Assembly: GCF_000226095.1 (NCBI RefSeq)
Contig: NC_016472.1
Location: forward strand, 9,424,001-9,488,000
Source of the DNA: Thermothelomyces thermophilus ATCC 42464
Taxonomy: Eukaryota > Ascomycota > Sordariomycetes > Sordariales > Chaetomiaceae
Direction: 5' to 3'
DNA length: 64,000 nt
Position 1 is the first letter of the stretch. Every line of letters begins with the position of its first letter. A program made the position numbers and the translations under genes. Under the pieces are notes generated by a model. The model was not told where the DNA came from. It did not search any database and saw only the letters and a list, made by a program, of their open reading frames with translations. Below, piece after piece: positions 23,469 through 34,585 of the stretch.

Positions 23469-24215
23469 CTTTTTTTTTTCCCCTCTTTATTTTCTTCTTT
23501 CCTTTTTTTTCTCTCTCTTATTTTGCCTCGTTCCTCTTATCCTTCTTTCCCCCCTTCTTCGTTCTTCCTTTCGAAATCAAATCGTACGGCGGTAGTTACG
23601 GATGCATTGGCGGTTCCGGCTCGCGATCGGGATACATCGACCGATCAAAGAAGAAACACACTTGAGTACTGGCCTGGCAATGTGCCAACAAGAAATGTTT
23701 CCGTAGCAAAAAGTGTCAAGAGCTGAAGGTCATGGAAAGATGCGATCACAAAGGCGCGATGCGGGAGCTGCGGCTAATCGATAACTAACGGATGACAGGG
23801 GTGGTCAGCGACCCCAATGCCGAGGCACGGTGCCTCGGATCGATGTTCCAGGTATGCAGTGGGCCTTGTGCTTTCCTACCCCGGGCTTGGGCCGAACTAC
23901 ACGCGGGGGTGCGCCCCACCTGGGAAGGCTCCTGCCTGAACCCTCCTATAACTCCTGCGCATTTCAAGGCGGGTGTGTACAGTAAGAAACACCAGTAATC
24001 TTTCTTGTGCGGTTTTCCGAACCGGGTCTTCTTGGTTGCGCAAGTTCGTGCTTATAAAGTTGACCGAGACTAGGGGACTTTACAAGGTAACAGATCCCCA
24101 CCGGGCGACTCACAACTGTACTACTATATAGCTGCACCCACCTCGTCCCTTGTGTTTATCTCGCCGACCCCCTGTTTCCTGTCAACCTTTAACAATAGAG
24201 CAGGCGCACCAGACA
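23469..24215. other. Divergent intergenic region (PEX12 / thioesterase)
   Basis: It holds both promoters. The PEX12 side starts with the purine-rich leader; the thioesterase side has several pyrimidine stretches around 24140-24190. No coding region recognised. Confidence 0.5.
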
Positions 24216-25229
24216 ATGTCGGAACCGCAGCCCGGCAAACCGCAGAAACATGCCCAGACTTATCTCAGTCTCCCCGGCGAGGAACGGGTCCGGGTCCTGA
24301 TTTCGCAATTCGCATCAACGATCGACCGCGCAGACGACCAGGCAAGTGGTCATTATATACATATTCATTATATGTGTTTATATATATATATATATCCCGC
24401 AACTGACCACCATTGCCTCCCTGCCGCACAGGAATGGACAAAACCTCTCTTCCCCTATCTCGTCCTTCAATCCGTGAAGCCTGACGGGCCCCATCCCTCA
24501 GTGACGTTCAAGTTCACCGTCCAGCCGCAGCACTGCAACCGTCTCAATAATCTACGTACGTTCCATTTCATCCTTTGTACCTGATACATCTTAACGTGAT
24601 GAGCGGCTGCCGGTGACCTCTACATCCCTGCTATTTCGCGGCGACCTCCCGGGTCAAGCACCCCCCCCCCCCCCAAACAATTAAGTTTCCCCGCCTTCGA
24701 AAGGCTGACATCGCCTCCGCTCCTGAACATCTAGACGGCGGCTGCACCGCAAGCCTCTTCGACTTTTGCACCTCGACCGTCCTGGCCGCCGTTGCCCGCC
24801 CAGGCTACTGGTATATATATACGCCCACTCCCTCTTCCCCTTCCTCTCTCTTCCTTTCCCCACTTCTCATCTCCTTTCTCCTCCACCTCTTATAACACAC
24901 GCATTCACACACACACAAACACAATATACATGCACATTATTGTATATGTGCGTCGTATGTCTCCTGGACCACACTGGCTGACACGCTCGGGAAACCAACC
25001 AAACAAACAAAAAAACAGGTCCTACCTGGGCGTGAGCCGGTCCCTGAACACCACCTACCTCCGCCCGGCCCCGGTCGGCAGCGAGGTGCTGATCGAGTGC
25101 GAGATCGTCCAGATCGGCCAGCGCCTGTGCAGCCTGCGCGGGACCATGCGGCGCGCCGACGACGGCGCCCTGGTGGCGACCTGCGAGCACGGCAAGGTCA
25201 ACACCGATCCCGAGGTGCCCAAGGTCTGA
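24216..25229 (+). CDS. Hotdog-fold thioesterase (4HBT/PaaI, ACOT13-like)
   Basis: Predicted small acyl-CoA thioesterase. Four exons (24216-24341, 24432-24555, 24735-24810, 25019-25229) close in phase to 178 aa. The hotdog helix appears as HGGCTASLFDF at the start of exon 3, followed by LNTTYLRPAPVGSEVLIECEIV and the final strand DGALVATCEHGKVN. Intron 1 has a GC donor, CAG|GCAAGT, paired with ACAG; no GT donor near it gives the conserved DDQ-EWTKPLFPYL junction. Intron 2 holds a C14 tract, and intron 3 (208 nt) is long for this window. The last two introns use donors GTATAT and GTACGT. It shares a divergent promoter with PEX12 and converges on the F-box gene. Fatty acyl turnover is inferred from family only. 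Confidence 0.88.
24661..24674. repeat. Poly-C tract, 14 C
   Basis: Homopolymer within intron 2 of the thioesterase gene. Confidence 0.9.
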
Positions 25230-25615
25230 TATCAAGCCACTGCGGTGGTAGTAGCACCTCTATGTTACCTCGGGGGGGAGGGGGAGTGCATGCCCTGTAC
25301 ATCCTTTATACCTGTAACAATGTCGGCTAGTCTCCCGGGGAGGTATTCCATTCCTCGATTCGGCTTCGAATTGGATAGAGAGGGATTCAGGCCTTGGCTC
25401 GGGGCGCTACGACGGAGGTCATCAAGGCCCCTTACTGCTGTCGTACTCGGGTCTCGGCCAAGTCGAGTTAGCGAGTATCTAGATCCTGTACCTTAGCTAC
25501 CTGGAGGAGGGTACGCTGGACATCCACTCTCCATCGCAGAGAAATAGTGACACACACTGCTTGAATTTGCGAAACAACCGTGCTAATAATAAACCATGCC
25601 GACCGGTCGATGTAA
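25230..25615. other. Intergenic between convergent genes
   Basis: Shared 3' region of the thioesterase (+) and the F-box gene (-). Nothing else recognised. Confidence 0.55.
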
Positions 25616-28078
25616 CTAGCCATGCGTGAGGTCAGCAGCTGGCCCGTCTTCCTCGCCTGCATCGTCGTGTTCGTCATCAGAATTGTTGTCGTTATCGTCG
25701 TCTTCATCCTCGTCCTCGTTCTCGTCCTCGTAGTCGTCGTCATCCTCCTCCTCCTCCTCCTCATCATCATCGCCATTGTGCAATCCTTCAATCCCTTCCA
25801 ACTCTGCCTCCACATCCTCGACGTCAAAGATGTCCTCGTCGTCGAAATAGTACAGTCCGGCAAGCTCATCCTCAAGCTCATACTCTGTCCAGTCCGGCCC
25901 AAACGGATCCAGCACCTGCAGGTTGACCTCGTCCCCCGAATCCTCGTCGTCATCGGCGAGCTCGTCTTCCATGTCATCGGCTACTGCGCACGAGGTCATT
26001 AGCACCGACCGGCTCTGAAAAAAATAACAGGAGGTCACACTGATGTACTGAGTGGGAAGAGATCCTCCAACAACACCCTGGGGCCGGTGGCCGTGTCCTC
26101 GCGGTCCGAGATCTTCCAAAACGCCGTCGGCCCGCAAGGGCCCTGGGGGTTGAAATCCCTAGGAACAACAAGGCCGCGGTTAGGAGCAACAACGTCTTTC
26201 TCTGATATGGGCTAAAAAGGGGAATGATGGCAAGAACGTACTTGTCAAACCAAGTGCCCACCACGCCCCTAGCCGACCTGATCCCGCCAATCTGCACGCC
26301 CTCGCTCTTCCAGCGCTCCTCGCCGTGGAACACCGAGAACGACGTCCAGCGGATCTCACCCTCGGGTGTCACGCGCACGGTGCCGCGGATGTCGGCCTCG
26401 GCGTTCTCGTCCCACGCCCCGTCCAGGGCGCGCGAGAAGCCGCGGAAGTGCGTGACCGGGTAGTCCGGGTGGTCTCCGGGACCGGCCGGCTCGACCTTGG
26501 CGACGTGGATGCGCATCAGGATCAGCCGCGTCGCTTGGGCGATGTCGAGGGGCGGCCGCGGCACGTCGCGCGGCAGGCGGTCGCCTATGGGGAAGTTGAA
26601 GTGGAAGAAGTCGGTGAAGTCTGCATACCCATTAGCATCCCAGCTCATCAGGAGCCGGAGAAAAAAGTGTTTCTTCTTTGTGTGTGTGTTGGGGGGGGGG
26701 GGGGGAGAAATGGAAAGAGAACGAACGAGCGAACTTACCCAGGAAACTGACGACCCTCAGCCAGCTCCCCGCAACCCCGTAGGGATCCATCCGATCCAGC
26801 TCCTTCACCTCGCTCTCCTTCCCTTGCTCCCTATCTTTCGACCACGGGATGTAACTCCCGCGCCAGCTCCCGGCGAACGGCTTCCCCCAGAAGTACCAAA
26901 AGATGGGAAACCGCTCCAGGCCTTTGGAGCGAATGTTGGCCCCCAGCACCACAAGGATCGCCTCGACCTTCTCCCAATCCACCCTCACCCCGCCCCCGCC
27001 CTCCTCGTCCTCCTCCAGGAAGGGGCCCCACTTGTTGCCGGCGGTGTACTCTCGCAGGTCGTACACCTTTGCGCACGCCAGCGCGTACACGCCGGCCCTC
27101 TGGCGCGCAACGTACATGGCCCTGCGCCTGGCCTCGCCCTCGGTCGCGCCCGGCCGCACGCCGTCCTCGATGCCCAGCCCCCAGCCGTACAGACAGTGCA
27201 GCTTGGCGCTGAGCTGGTAGGCCTCGCGCGGGCGGCGCGGCCTCCGCCAGCCGAATCGCGTGCGCGTGCGCCGGGGCCGCCGGGGCCGGGGCCGAGGGCC
27301 GCCCCCGCTCACGTCATCGTCGCCCTCGGCGGCCGTATCCGTCTCCGACCCGGACACGTCGCCGTACGCGTCCAGCTGGTGCGGCTCGTCCGCGAACCCG
27401 GCCACGGCCAGCGCGCGCGCCCGCTCGTAGAGGAAAGACCGGGTCAGGAAGTTGCGGCGTGCTCGAGTAGAGTCGAAGAGGTCCGTTAAGAATTGGGCAT
27501 TGCCCGACACCGGAAAGGTGCGGGCGCGAGAAGAGCGGAAAAAGGACGACCGATGGGGATGGGGGGCGTTGTTATCACCGTCTCCCCGAGCGCCGGTGCC
27601 AGTGCCAGTGCTGGTGCTCTTGCTAGTGCTAGTGGTGAGGGAGGGGACGGTGATGGCATGATTGAGAAGGCGGGTGACGATGCGGTGGACAAAGGGGAGG
27701 TGAGACTGGATCTCGGTGTCTGGAGTGCTGTCGAGGGGAGAGCAGAGGCGCTTCAGCTTGACGATATCGTGGACCTCTTGCTCAAAGTCGAGATCCTTTG
27801 TTGGTGGTTCATCCTGGAAGAAGGGAAAAAAAAAAGGGGGGAGGGGGTTAGGTTAGTAAAGTTAATTGCCGTGATGCGTGCGGAAAAAGCGGCCAGCAAA
27901 CAGGAACGATACATACCAAAAAGTTGGTGTAGATGGCGCGCCAGAGCAGATTGTTGCCCTTGATGAAATTGTTGAATAGGCGGCATGTCAGAGGCAGCCG
28001 GGAGAGGTCTTCGGGGTCGACATGGCTGAGGATGCTGTGAAGGATCTCGGGCGGGAGGTGCGTGAGATGCGTTGCCAT
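25616..28078 (-). CDS. F-box protein with long acidic C-terminal tail
   Basis: Predicted substrate-recognition subunit of an SCF (Skp1-Cul1-F-box) ubiquitin ligase. Five exons on the complement, 27917-28078, 26739-27813, 26242-26620, 26049-26158 and 25616-25983, close in phase to 697 aa. The F-box is at the very N-terminus (LPPEILHSILSHVDPEDLSRLPLTCRLFN). The middle region, rich in Trp and Tyr (KLHCLYGWGLGIE, FPIFWYFWGKPFAG, FGPD), and the motif GPCGPTAFWKISD are shared, from memory, with other fungal F-box proteins. The last exon adds about 120 residues that are mostly Asp and Glu. It is joined by a 65-nt intron with donor GTACAT, branch GCTAAT and acceptor GCGCAG; without that splice the frame stops after PLSTSV. 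Exon 2 also encodes a Ser/Thr repeat and an Arg-rich stretch. The degron target is unknown. Confidence 0.82.
26691..26705. repeat. Poly-G tract, 15 G
   Basis: Homopolymer preceded by a TG dinucleotide repeat (about 26679-26689), inside an intron of the F-box gene. Confidence 0.9.
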
Positions 28079-28532
28079 GGTTGATGGGACGAGCCAAAGT
28101 TAGGTCAACGGGGAATGCTCCGTTGAGTCGTGATAGTGGTGAGACTCTCACCCCGCAATTAAGACGGGCTGGAGTCACACAGGCAGGCTGATGATGAGGT
28201 GTGAAAATCGCCGAATAACCCCACGCTTCGGAGAAAACGGCGATAGCGTCAACCCCCCGTCAGTCAACCAATCATTCAATCAATCAATGGATGGATTAAT
28301 CGGAAAGTGTTAAGTCCGATTCTCAATTTGATGGTGGCGATTTCCACGAAAAGACGAGCGGAAGAAAAAAAAAGGAGAGAGAGAGAGAAGGAGGAAGGAA
28401 CCGAAGGCTGAATGGCGGATTATCTCGTTGCATGAGGAGCATGCCGTGTGGGTTGTCGGCAGTGTCACCTTCTGTGAGCACGGAGTAGGCCGTACCTGCA
28501 CTATAACTGGGGTACTGGGCGCTGCACGTACT

Positions 28533-28544
28533 GTATGTACATAC
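28533..28544. repeat. 12-bp palindrome GTATGTACATAC, copy 2
   Basis: Exact copy, extended on the right by two further ACAT units. Confidence 0.95.
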
Positions 28545-28726
28545 ATACATACCATGCAACTAGATGGGTAGCAAGAGGCGGATCGCTGTGGTATTAGTGC
28601 AGGTGCCAAGGGACTGCAGGGCTTGTTTAACCCCACATAGTTCGCCTTACTCGGGACCTAAGTTCCATGTTTCATGCTTGTGTTAGGAGCAGCGTATAAG
28701 TAATTCCATACATATGTACTACGTAT

Positions 28727-28738
28727 GTATGTACATAC
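28727..28738. repeat. 12-bp palindrome GTATGTACATAC, copy 3
   Basis: Exact copy within a longer alternating purine-pyrimidine stretch (28711-28740). Confidence 0.95.
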
Positions 28739-29491
28739 ATTTGTAAGTGACGTCCCAGCCACACCGAGTCGGTAAGTACCCGAGGTGTATAACTCTTCTA
28801 CCTTAGAGACGAACACATCCTTAAACGACGCTGTACATACATAAATCAGGTACACCCCCTTACGTATGTATGTACAGTGAGTAGTACTAATCCCTCGAAC
28901 AAGCTGCGACGCGGAGTACGTATTTCATACGTGAGTTATACCCCACGGTTTGGAGATCGGGGAGATCTGTCTTCGCATCCAAGCGGCCCAGGCCTGGAAA
29001 CCTGATAAAGCGGGCACGACTGGATACACCACGCCGACCAGCCGCTCCGCCTGGATTCCGATAACTCTGCGCTCTTGACCTTACACGTCGATTACATCCT
29101 GCGAACCGAGTACACCGCCGATGCGCTCATACATTCCACACAAGCATGCAAACTACGTCGGAAGAGATCACATCCTTCCTTGATGAAGGAATTGCAATTT
29201 CAGCAAAGAAAGGAAAATGGGGTATAGATGAGAAAAGGACAAGCGAATCAGACGGCCAAGCCATGCCCGCTTGAAAAAAGGAAAATGCCGCCACCACCAG
29301 AATGTTTGCTCCCGCTCCCTCATGCCTCTTTCTTCTTCAAGAGTACAAAATCTTTTTGTCAGGAAAACCCTCCCAGCATTTCCATCATATGCTCATCCTG
29401 CGTACTCGGAACCCGCTCAATCAAGAAAACGTTGCTTGACATGGCTGCTCCTCCGCGCCTTTGCATAAATCTCCCGACACATATCACACTC

Positions 29492-32400
29492 TTAGGGAAC
29501 GTTCTGTCCTGCATTAAGAAGGATGCAGTTATTCATCAGCGTGGCGCCTTCGTGCAGAAGCTCCCATCTCGAATCCCCAAACGTGTCCTTGAGAACCATG
29601 AGAACGGGCGTATTGTGGCTGATGCCCTTCATCGACTTGAGCTCCTCGGGCGATGACACGCTACCGTATTTGAGAAGGTACTCGCGCATCATCCGAACCT
29701 TGTCCTGCTGCGTCGCCGGAATCGGCTGGTTCGGGCTGGCGCCTTCCAGCGCGTACCCGTAGCACCACACCACAAGCGCCGCAAAGTACAGCACCCACGG
29801 GCGGTTGAGCAGCACGTCATCCCTAGCCGAGTACAGTTCGTCGTGCCGACCATAGCTGCCGTTTGACCCTGGCGTGCTCACCGTGTCTGGGAGCAAGACC
29901 GACTGCAGGAACTTAAGGGCGTAGTACGTTGCGTCGCGAGCCTTGGCCGAAGGAGCCCAGATGTCTTTCATCCGCCGCTGAGCGCTGTTTAGATCCTGGG
30001 GCCCGATTGCCCGGCCAAGGAGCCGCTTTGCCCGCGCAAAGATTTGGCAATCGACAATGTCGACGTGCATTGCCATGTGCGCCAGGTGGTGCAGCACCAT
30101 ACGGCTCTCGAATACCACGTTGGCCTCGTTACGGTCCGAGGGGTCGTAGTTGTAAGGGTCCGCCGAGACGTCGCCCCGTCGGAGCAGCGTCTTGTCAAAG
30201 TCGCTCTTCCACGAGTCGAACGCCCTCGTCAGCGTTCCCCGCCACTTGTCGCGCCCGCCGAGGGCCTGCGAGACGCCGCCGCCCAGCGAGTTGACCTGGA
30301 GATCTCGCTGGTTCATGTGCCAGCTCACGCTCAGCAGGCCGGCCATGAGGATGGTGCGCCCAAACGCGTTTGTCTGCACCTCCTGGCCGCTCAGTGTCCT
30401 CTTGAGCCCCTCGAGGAACGATATGGCCTTGTGGCCCACCGACATGAGGTTGGCGTCGATCCTTGCCACCTCGGGACCGCTGGTGGCTTTCCACATCTTG
30501 TCGTCGCATGGTAAGGGGAGGCGCATCTCGTGGGCAACCATAACCGTCGAGTGACCAAACATGGTTGCGTGGATCGAGTCGATAACAAACGCCGCAAATG
30601 CCGCCCGCCGAGTCGACTCGTTCATGACCCATTGTTGCCACCACTCCTCGGGGGTATGCGCGACGCCAGAGGCGGAGGATTGCCGCGACCCGTTGGTCTT
30701 GTCGTCCCGGGCGTTTGGCGGCGAGTCCATGGCCGACTTGCCGATAAGTGCCCTTCCGCGGCGCATAAGGGTAATCGTGGTCGCGTGGTGGATGTGCGCC
30801 CGCTCGTGCAATTCTCTTGTCGAGTACATCTTCTCGTACAATTCGAGCAGCAATAGCGTCTGGAACACCCACAACTTCGCGGGGGGTCTGCAGTTCGGGT
30901 CTTGGAACATCTCCCACCGGAGATGCCACGCCAAGAAGTTGGAGAGCTGGGCGCCCGCCTTCGTAACTTTCTGGCCGTGGGCCTTGTCCAGGCAAGCCGC
31001 TCCAATGGTCATCATGGCGATGAGCAGCAAGTTCGGCGTCTTGTCTGGCGAAAAGGTGGGCTTGTGGAGAATGGGCACCTGATCACTGAAGTGCAGCCAA
31101 TATGATCCAATGTAAGCCTGCATCATCTTGCGGCTCAGCATGTGGGAGTCGTCGTGGCGGTCGCCCTCGAGAATCGCTTCGCGCTGCCTCTCGACCGGCG
31201 CATGGTCGTTCTCGTGGAATCTCTCCTTGATAAACTCATAAATCTCGGTTGCCTTTTCTTCCGATATGACGGATTCGGGCAGGTTCTGGTCCAGAAGGTT
31301 GGTCACAGACATGACCTGCTGCGGCCCGGCGGCGGCAGGGAAGTATCCCAGCTGGTTCGGGTCGTTGTAGTAAGGCACGTTGTACTGGTTCGAGAACTCC
31401 CCGTAGCTGCATGACAGTTAGCCCAGGAGCGCCCGTCTAGACGTTTACCAATACCCACTTGTATCCCTGCATCGGCACCCCGGTTACGGGGGAACTCTCG
31501 CCGTGCGTGTTGAAGAGATATGCCACGAAGTCCTCGGGAATTGCGACATAAGGCGACTTGTTGAGGATGCTATCACTCCCAAAGACGGGCATGGTCTGTT
31601 GCATGCCCATCTGGTCGAGGAGCATCATCTCCCCTGTCGACTGGGGCTGTTGGTCTGTGTATTCGCCAGATGTTGACGGCGCATATGCTTGGTGGTCGTC
31701 CCGCGCTACCGCCCCGGCCGAGGATGTCGCGAAATCCGATGGCGGAAGACTGAAAGGGGGGAAGTTCTGAGGTGGAACGTAGGGCATCGCGTTGGCGGAC
31801 TGAGGGGTGTCACGCGACTGGTTGTGATATCCCGGCTGCGTGGAGATGGGCGACAGCACCCCATATGGGCCAACGTTAGTCTGAATCGACGGCCGTCGTT
31901 GATCCTGCGGTGAATGGTGTGTCGGTCGCTGAGTCATATGCGAATACGCCGGGTCGTGGTGCATATAGTCGACGCCGTTCGAGGTCCCGTTTGCGTAGGT
32001 GGCCGAAGGCGTGTTGGGCATTGGTGTATACGGACTTCCCATAGCGTCCTTAGGCGACTGGTACTGGAGAGACAGAGAGCGGGGCTTGGTGTAAGCGGTC
32101 CCCGGCCGGTTGACTTCCGGGGAGGCAGAACCTGTCGTCGGGAACGAGGGCCTGTTGTCGGCGACGGGGGACGCCTGGCTCATCATGGAATCCTTGCGGC
32201 TCAGAGCCGAGCCTTTGGCCGTGTGGCGATCTTTATGCCGGTTGCACAGATCGAGTCGGACAAATGTTCTCTGGCAGTCGCCAATGCCGCACTTGTAGAC
32301 CTGCTTCGGGTTGTGGTTTAGCTGGTGGCGGTAACTGGCACTGGTGTTAGCGCTCCGAAGAACGGTCGGTTGCTTGCGTCGACGTACAGATGCTCCGCCC

Positions 32401-32734
32401 TAGAGTAGCTCTTCCCGCAACCTTTCTCGGGGCACTCGAACTTCTTGTCCAACCCCTTGCGGCTCCGCCTCCGCTTGCGCGCCGGGCCGTCCGAGTTCGA
32501 GGAGTGTTGCCCCTCGTCACCGCCGTCTTTATCATCGGCATCGTCCAGATCAAGCCCTTCTACGTCCTTGTCGTCGGATGCGCTACGCGGGCGACGACCC
32601 CGCTCGTGCTCAGGTTCATGCTTGGTATCATCGGGGGACTGAGGCCCCGCCGGCTGCTGCATGGCTTGGGCAGATCGAGAAGATGGTCCCGAGGCTGTAA
32701 TTTCACTCGGTTGAGAAGCGAGAACCGAAGCCAT
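29492..32734 (-). CDS. C2H2 zinc-finger transcription factor with fungal-specific domain (Klf1-like)
   Basis: Nuclear regulator. Exons 32388-32734, 31459-32334 and 29492-31406 (complement) give 1045 aa. After a basic, acidic-patched N-terminus come two C2H2 fingers: finger 1 (C101, C106, H119, H123) is split by intron 1, finger 2 (C131, C136, H149, H153) follows directly; both have C-x4-C-x12-H-x3-H spacing. A Ser/Pro/Gln-rich linker leads to the fungal_trans-like helical domain (about residues 430-720, including SDQVPILHKPTFSP and LWVFQTLLLLELYEKMYSTRELHERAH). The combination resembles S. pombe Klf1-type factors, but orthology is not proven. The ATG at 32734 is the first in frame; the open frame upstream has no ATG. 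Introns are 53 and 52 nt. Intron 1 offers two acceptors six bases apart; only the second gives normal finger spacing. Palindromic dodecamers flank the gene on both sides. Confidence 0.88.
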
Positions 32735-32929
32735 GCTCCCACTAATCACCCCATCGGCAATCACAGCCAATAGCTTGGTTGCACAGCCAAAGTGGCACCG
32801 CGCAGTGGCCGGACGCGCCTAGAAGGACCCAAGGTTACGCTAGGTGTTTGCACCTAGAATTCTCCGATACCAGCAGTGAGCAAGTCGAGACGGGGTGAAT
32901 GGCGGAATAAAGGAAAGAGGTTCTATTTC

Positions 32930-32946
32930 GGGGGGGGGGGGGGGGG
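32930..32946. repeat. Poly-G tract, 17 G
   Basis: Homopolymer about 200 bases upstream of the C2H2 factor start codon, hence probably in its leader or promoter (C-rich in the gene's sense). Confidence 0.9.
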
Positions 32947-34573
32947 TCCCGATGTCCGGCGCTCAGCTGTTGGTAGGTTGAAAATGAGCGCTTGGATCTC
33001 AACCAGGAAGTGACCGATGCCTGACTCAGTTCAGACGGGAATAGATCCTGTCTGATTGCTGGGATCGTTCGCAACCTCGCCAGACAAAAAAAAGAACTCC
33101 GGATGGGTTCACGGTATCATGGTCAGCGTGGTGTAGAGCCGAGTACGAAGCTCTTGCAAAGCCGGCCGGAAAATGGCCGCAGCCAAGGGTCAGTCCCGGT
33201 ATCCTGGCGCCTCCTGAGAGCTTGCGGGGAGCAATCGATCGGTTCGCAAAAATTGCCTCGTCAAAGGCCAGTCAAATCGCCTTGATCTATTTCAGTCCGG
33301 TGTCTGGAGAAAAGTCAGCAGAGGGAACGGGAAACCGACACGAGGGCGACTCCTCGCGGGAAAATGAACGGAAAAGCGGTTCGCTAATAGCCCGGCGCGC
33401 ATTGGACTGGATAGGGCCTGGACAACCGAGCGGGGGTGAAGAGAGCAGGGCCAGGCCGGGGTGCGGCGCGGTGGTCGCCGGTGGGGGGATTGGACTGGGG
33501 GGAAGGGGGTGTGCCAAGAGACTCGGGCTGCACGCAAGCTGGTGGATTAAGCGCTCGGGTGGAGCTCTCAGATGAACCGCAATGGGGAAGCGGAATAAAA
33601 TTTCTGGCCTGTTCCTGCCTCCCGTCTTGGACGGGAAGGGGTCCTTCCACGCTGTCGCAGGGTAGGCAAGCAGGCAGGCAACAGCAAGCGACCAGGCGAG
33701 CAGAGTACACTTTTGAACGGCCGGTCCCGAGCATCCCCGTTGCCACTTGCCAACCCTCATCGTTGTTTTGAGAAAAACTTGTTGCAGGGGGGCTGTCTGG
33801 AAGGCCGCGCCAGGTTCCATTCCGACAACGCCGTGCCCAGACCCGACTCTGTTCTTAACTTGGACCGAGGTGCCCCAGGTGCTGCACAGACAACATCGCG
33901 CACTGTCCAGCTCAAACCATTGAAGACGGGCCGCTCCGAGCCTTTAGTTAATCCGGGGTACAATAGCATTTCTCAGACCTCGGATCTGGACAGGAACGGC
34001 TGTGACAATGCAGAGAAGGGGCAAAAAAAAGGAAATCAAGATGGCCCCACAATGGCATTAGGAAGGACTGTGGAGGGAGAAAAAAAAACGTCCTTGCATA
34101 CCTGTTGGCAATTCGCACCGGACTCGGAGCTACCGTCTGTCTCTTCGGGAGGGGAGGGGCGCTTTTAGAGATCAAATGCGTGCTGGAAGCCGGGCGATTG
34201 GCGAGCCGGTGGGCGTACGTACTGTATAGTACAGAACAGCCTTTGTCAGCGGATGGAAGAGCTTCACACGACTTTGGGTCGTCGGCGCTGTCACTGTCCG
34301 ACCTTGATCAGAACCGGGTATCCTTGGGGGACCAGGCGAACAGGTGTGCGTCGGGTGTGTGGGGGGTCTTTATTTCTTGCCAACCGACCCCAGAATTGGT
34401 GTTGTGACGCTGTGCTGCCTGGGCCGAATTGAGGCAAGTTCAGGACCAGGGGCGCGGGTTGCCCGTTGCCCCAACCCATGTGCCCTGGTCCTGCCAGCTG
34501 TCGCTGCTCTCAGCTACTGCATACACTAATGTATGTACAGTCCAAGCCCAGTACGGATTACATGTGCCTACAA

Positions 34574-34585
34574 GTATGTACATAC
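34574..34585. repeat. 12-bp palindrome GTATGTACATAC, copy 4
   Basis: Exact copy, 14 bases after a TACGGATTA nonamer (34552-34560). Confidence 0.95.

Larger units (their letters stand above)
28079..29491. other. Intergenic, 1.4 kb, rich in TATGTACATA repeats
   Basis: Upstream of the F-box gene and downstream of the C2H2 factor, both minus strand. Two exact palindromes (28533-28544, 28727-28738) and several partial ones (28831-28842, 28861-28877) lie here. The small open frames on either strand show no family features. Confidence 0.55.

Noticed and set aside
22101-23726. 541-codon plus-strand frame
   Set aside because: Antisense shadow of PEX12; Pro/Arg/Leu-rich low-complexity translation without domains.
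26031-26049. F-box gene ending at the in-frame TGA just after PLSTSV
   Set aside because: A 65-nt intron with donor GTACAT, branch GCTAAT and acceptor GCAG removes this stop and joins an open acidic frame in phase, which fits better than a short end.
32735-32770. Upstream extension of the C2H2 factor frame to 32770
   Set aside because: The extension starts with TTG, not ATG; the first in-frame ATG is at 32734.
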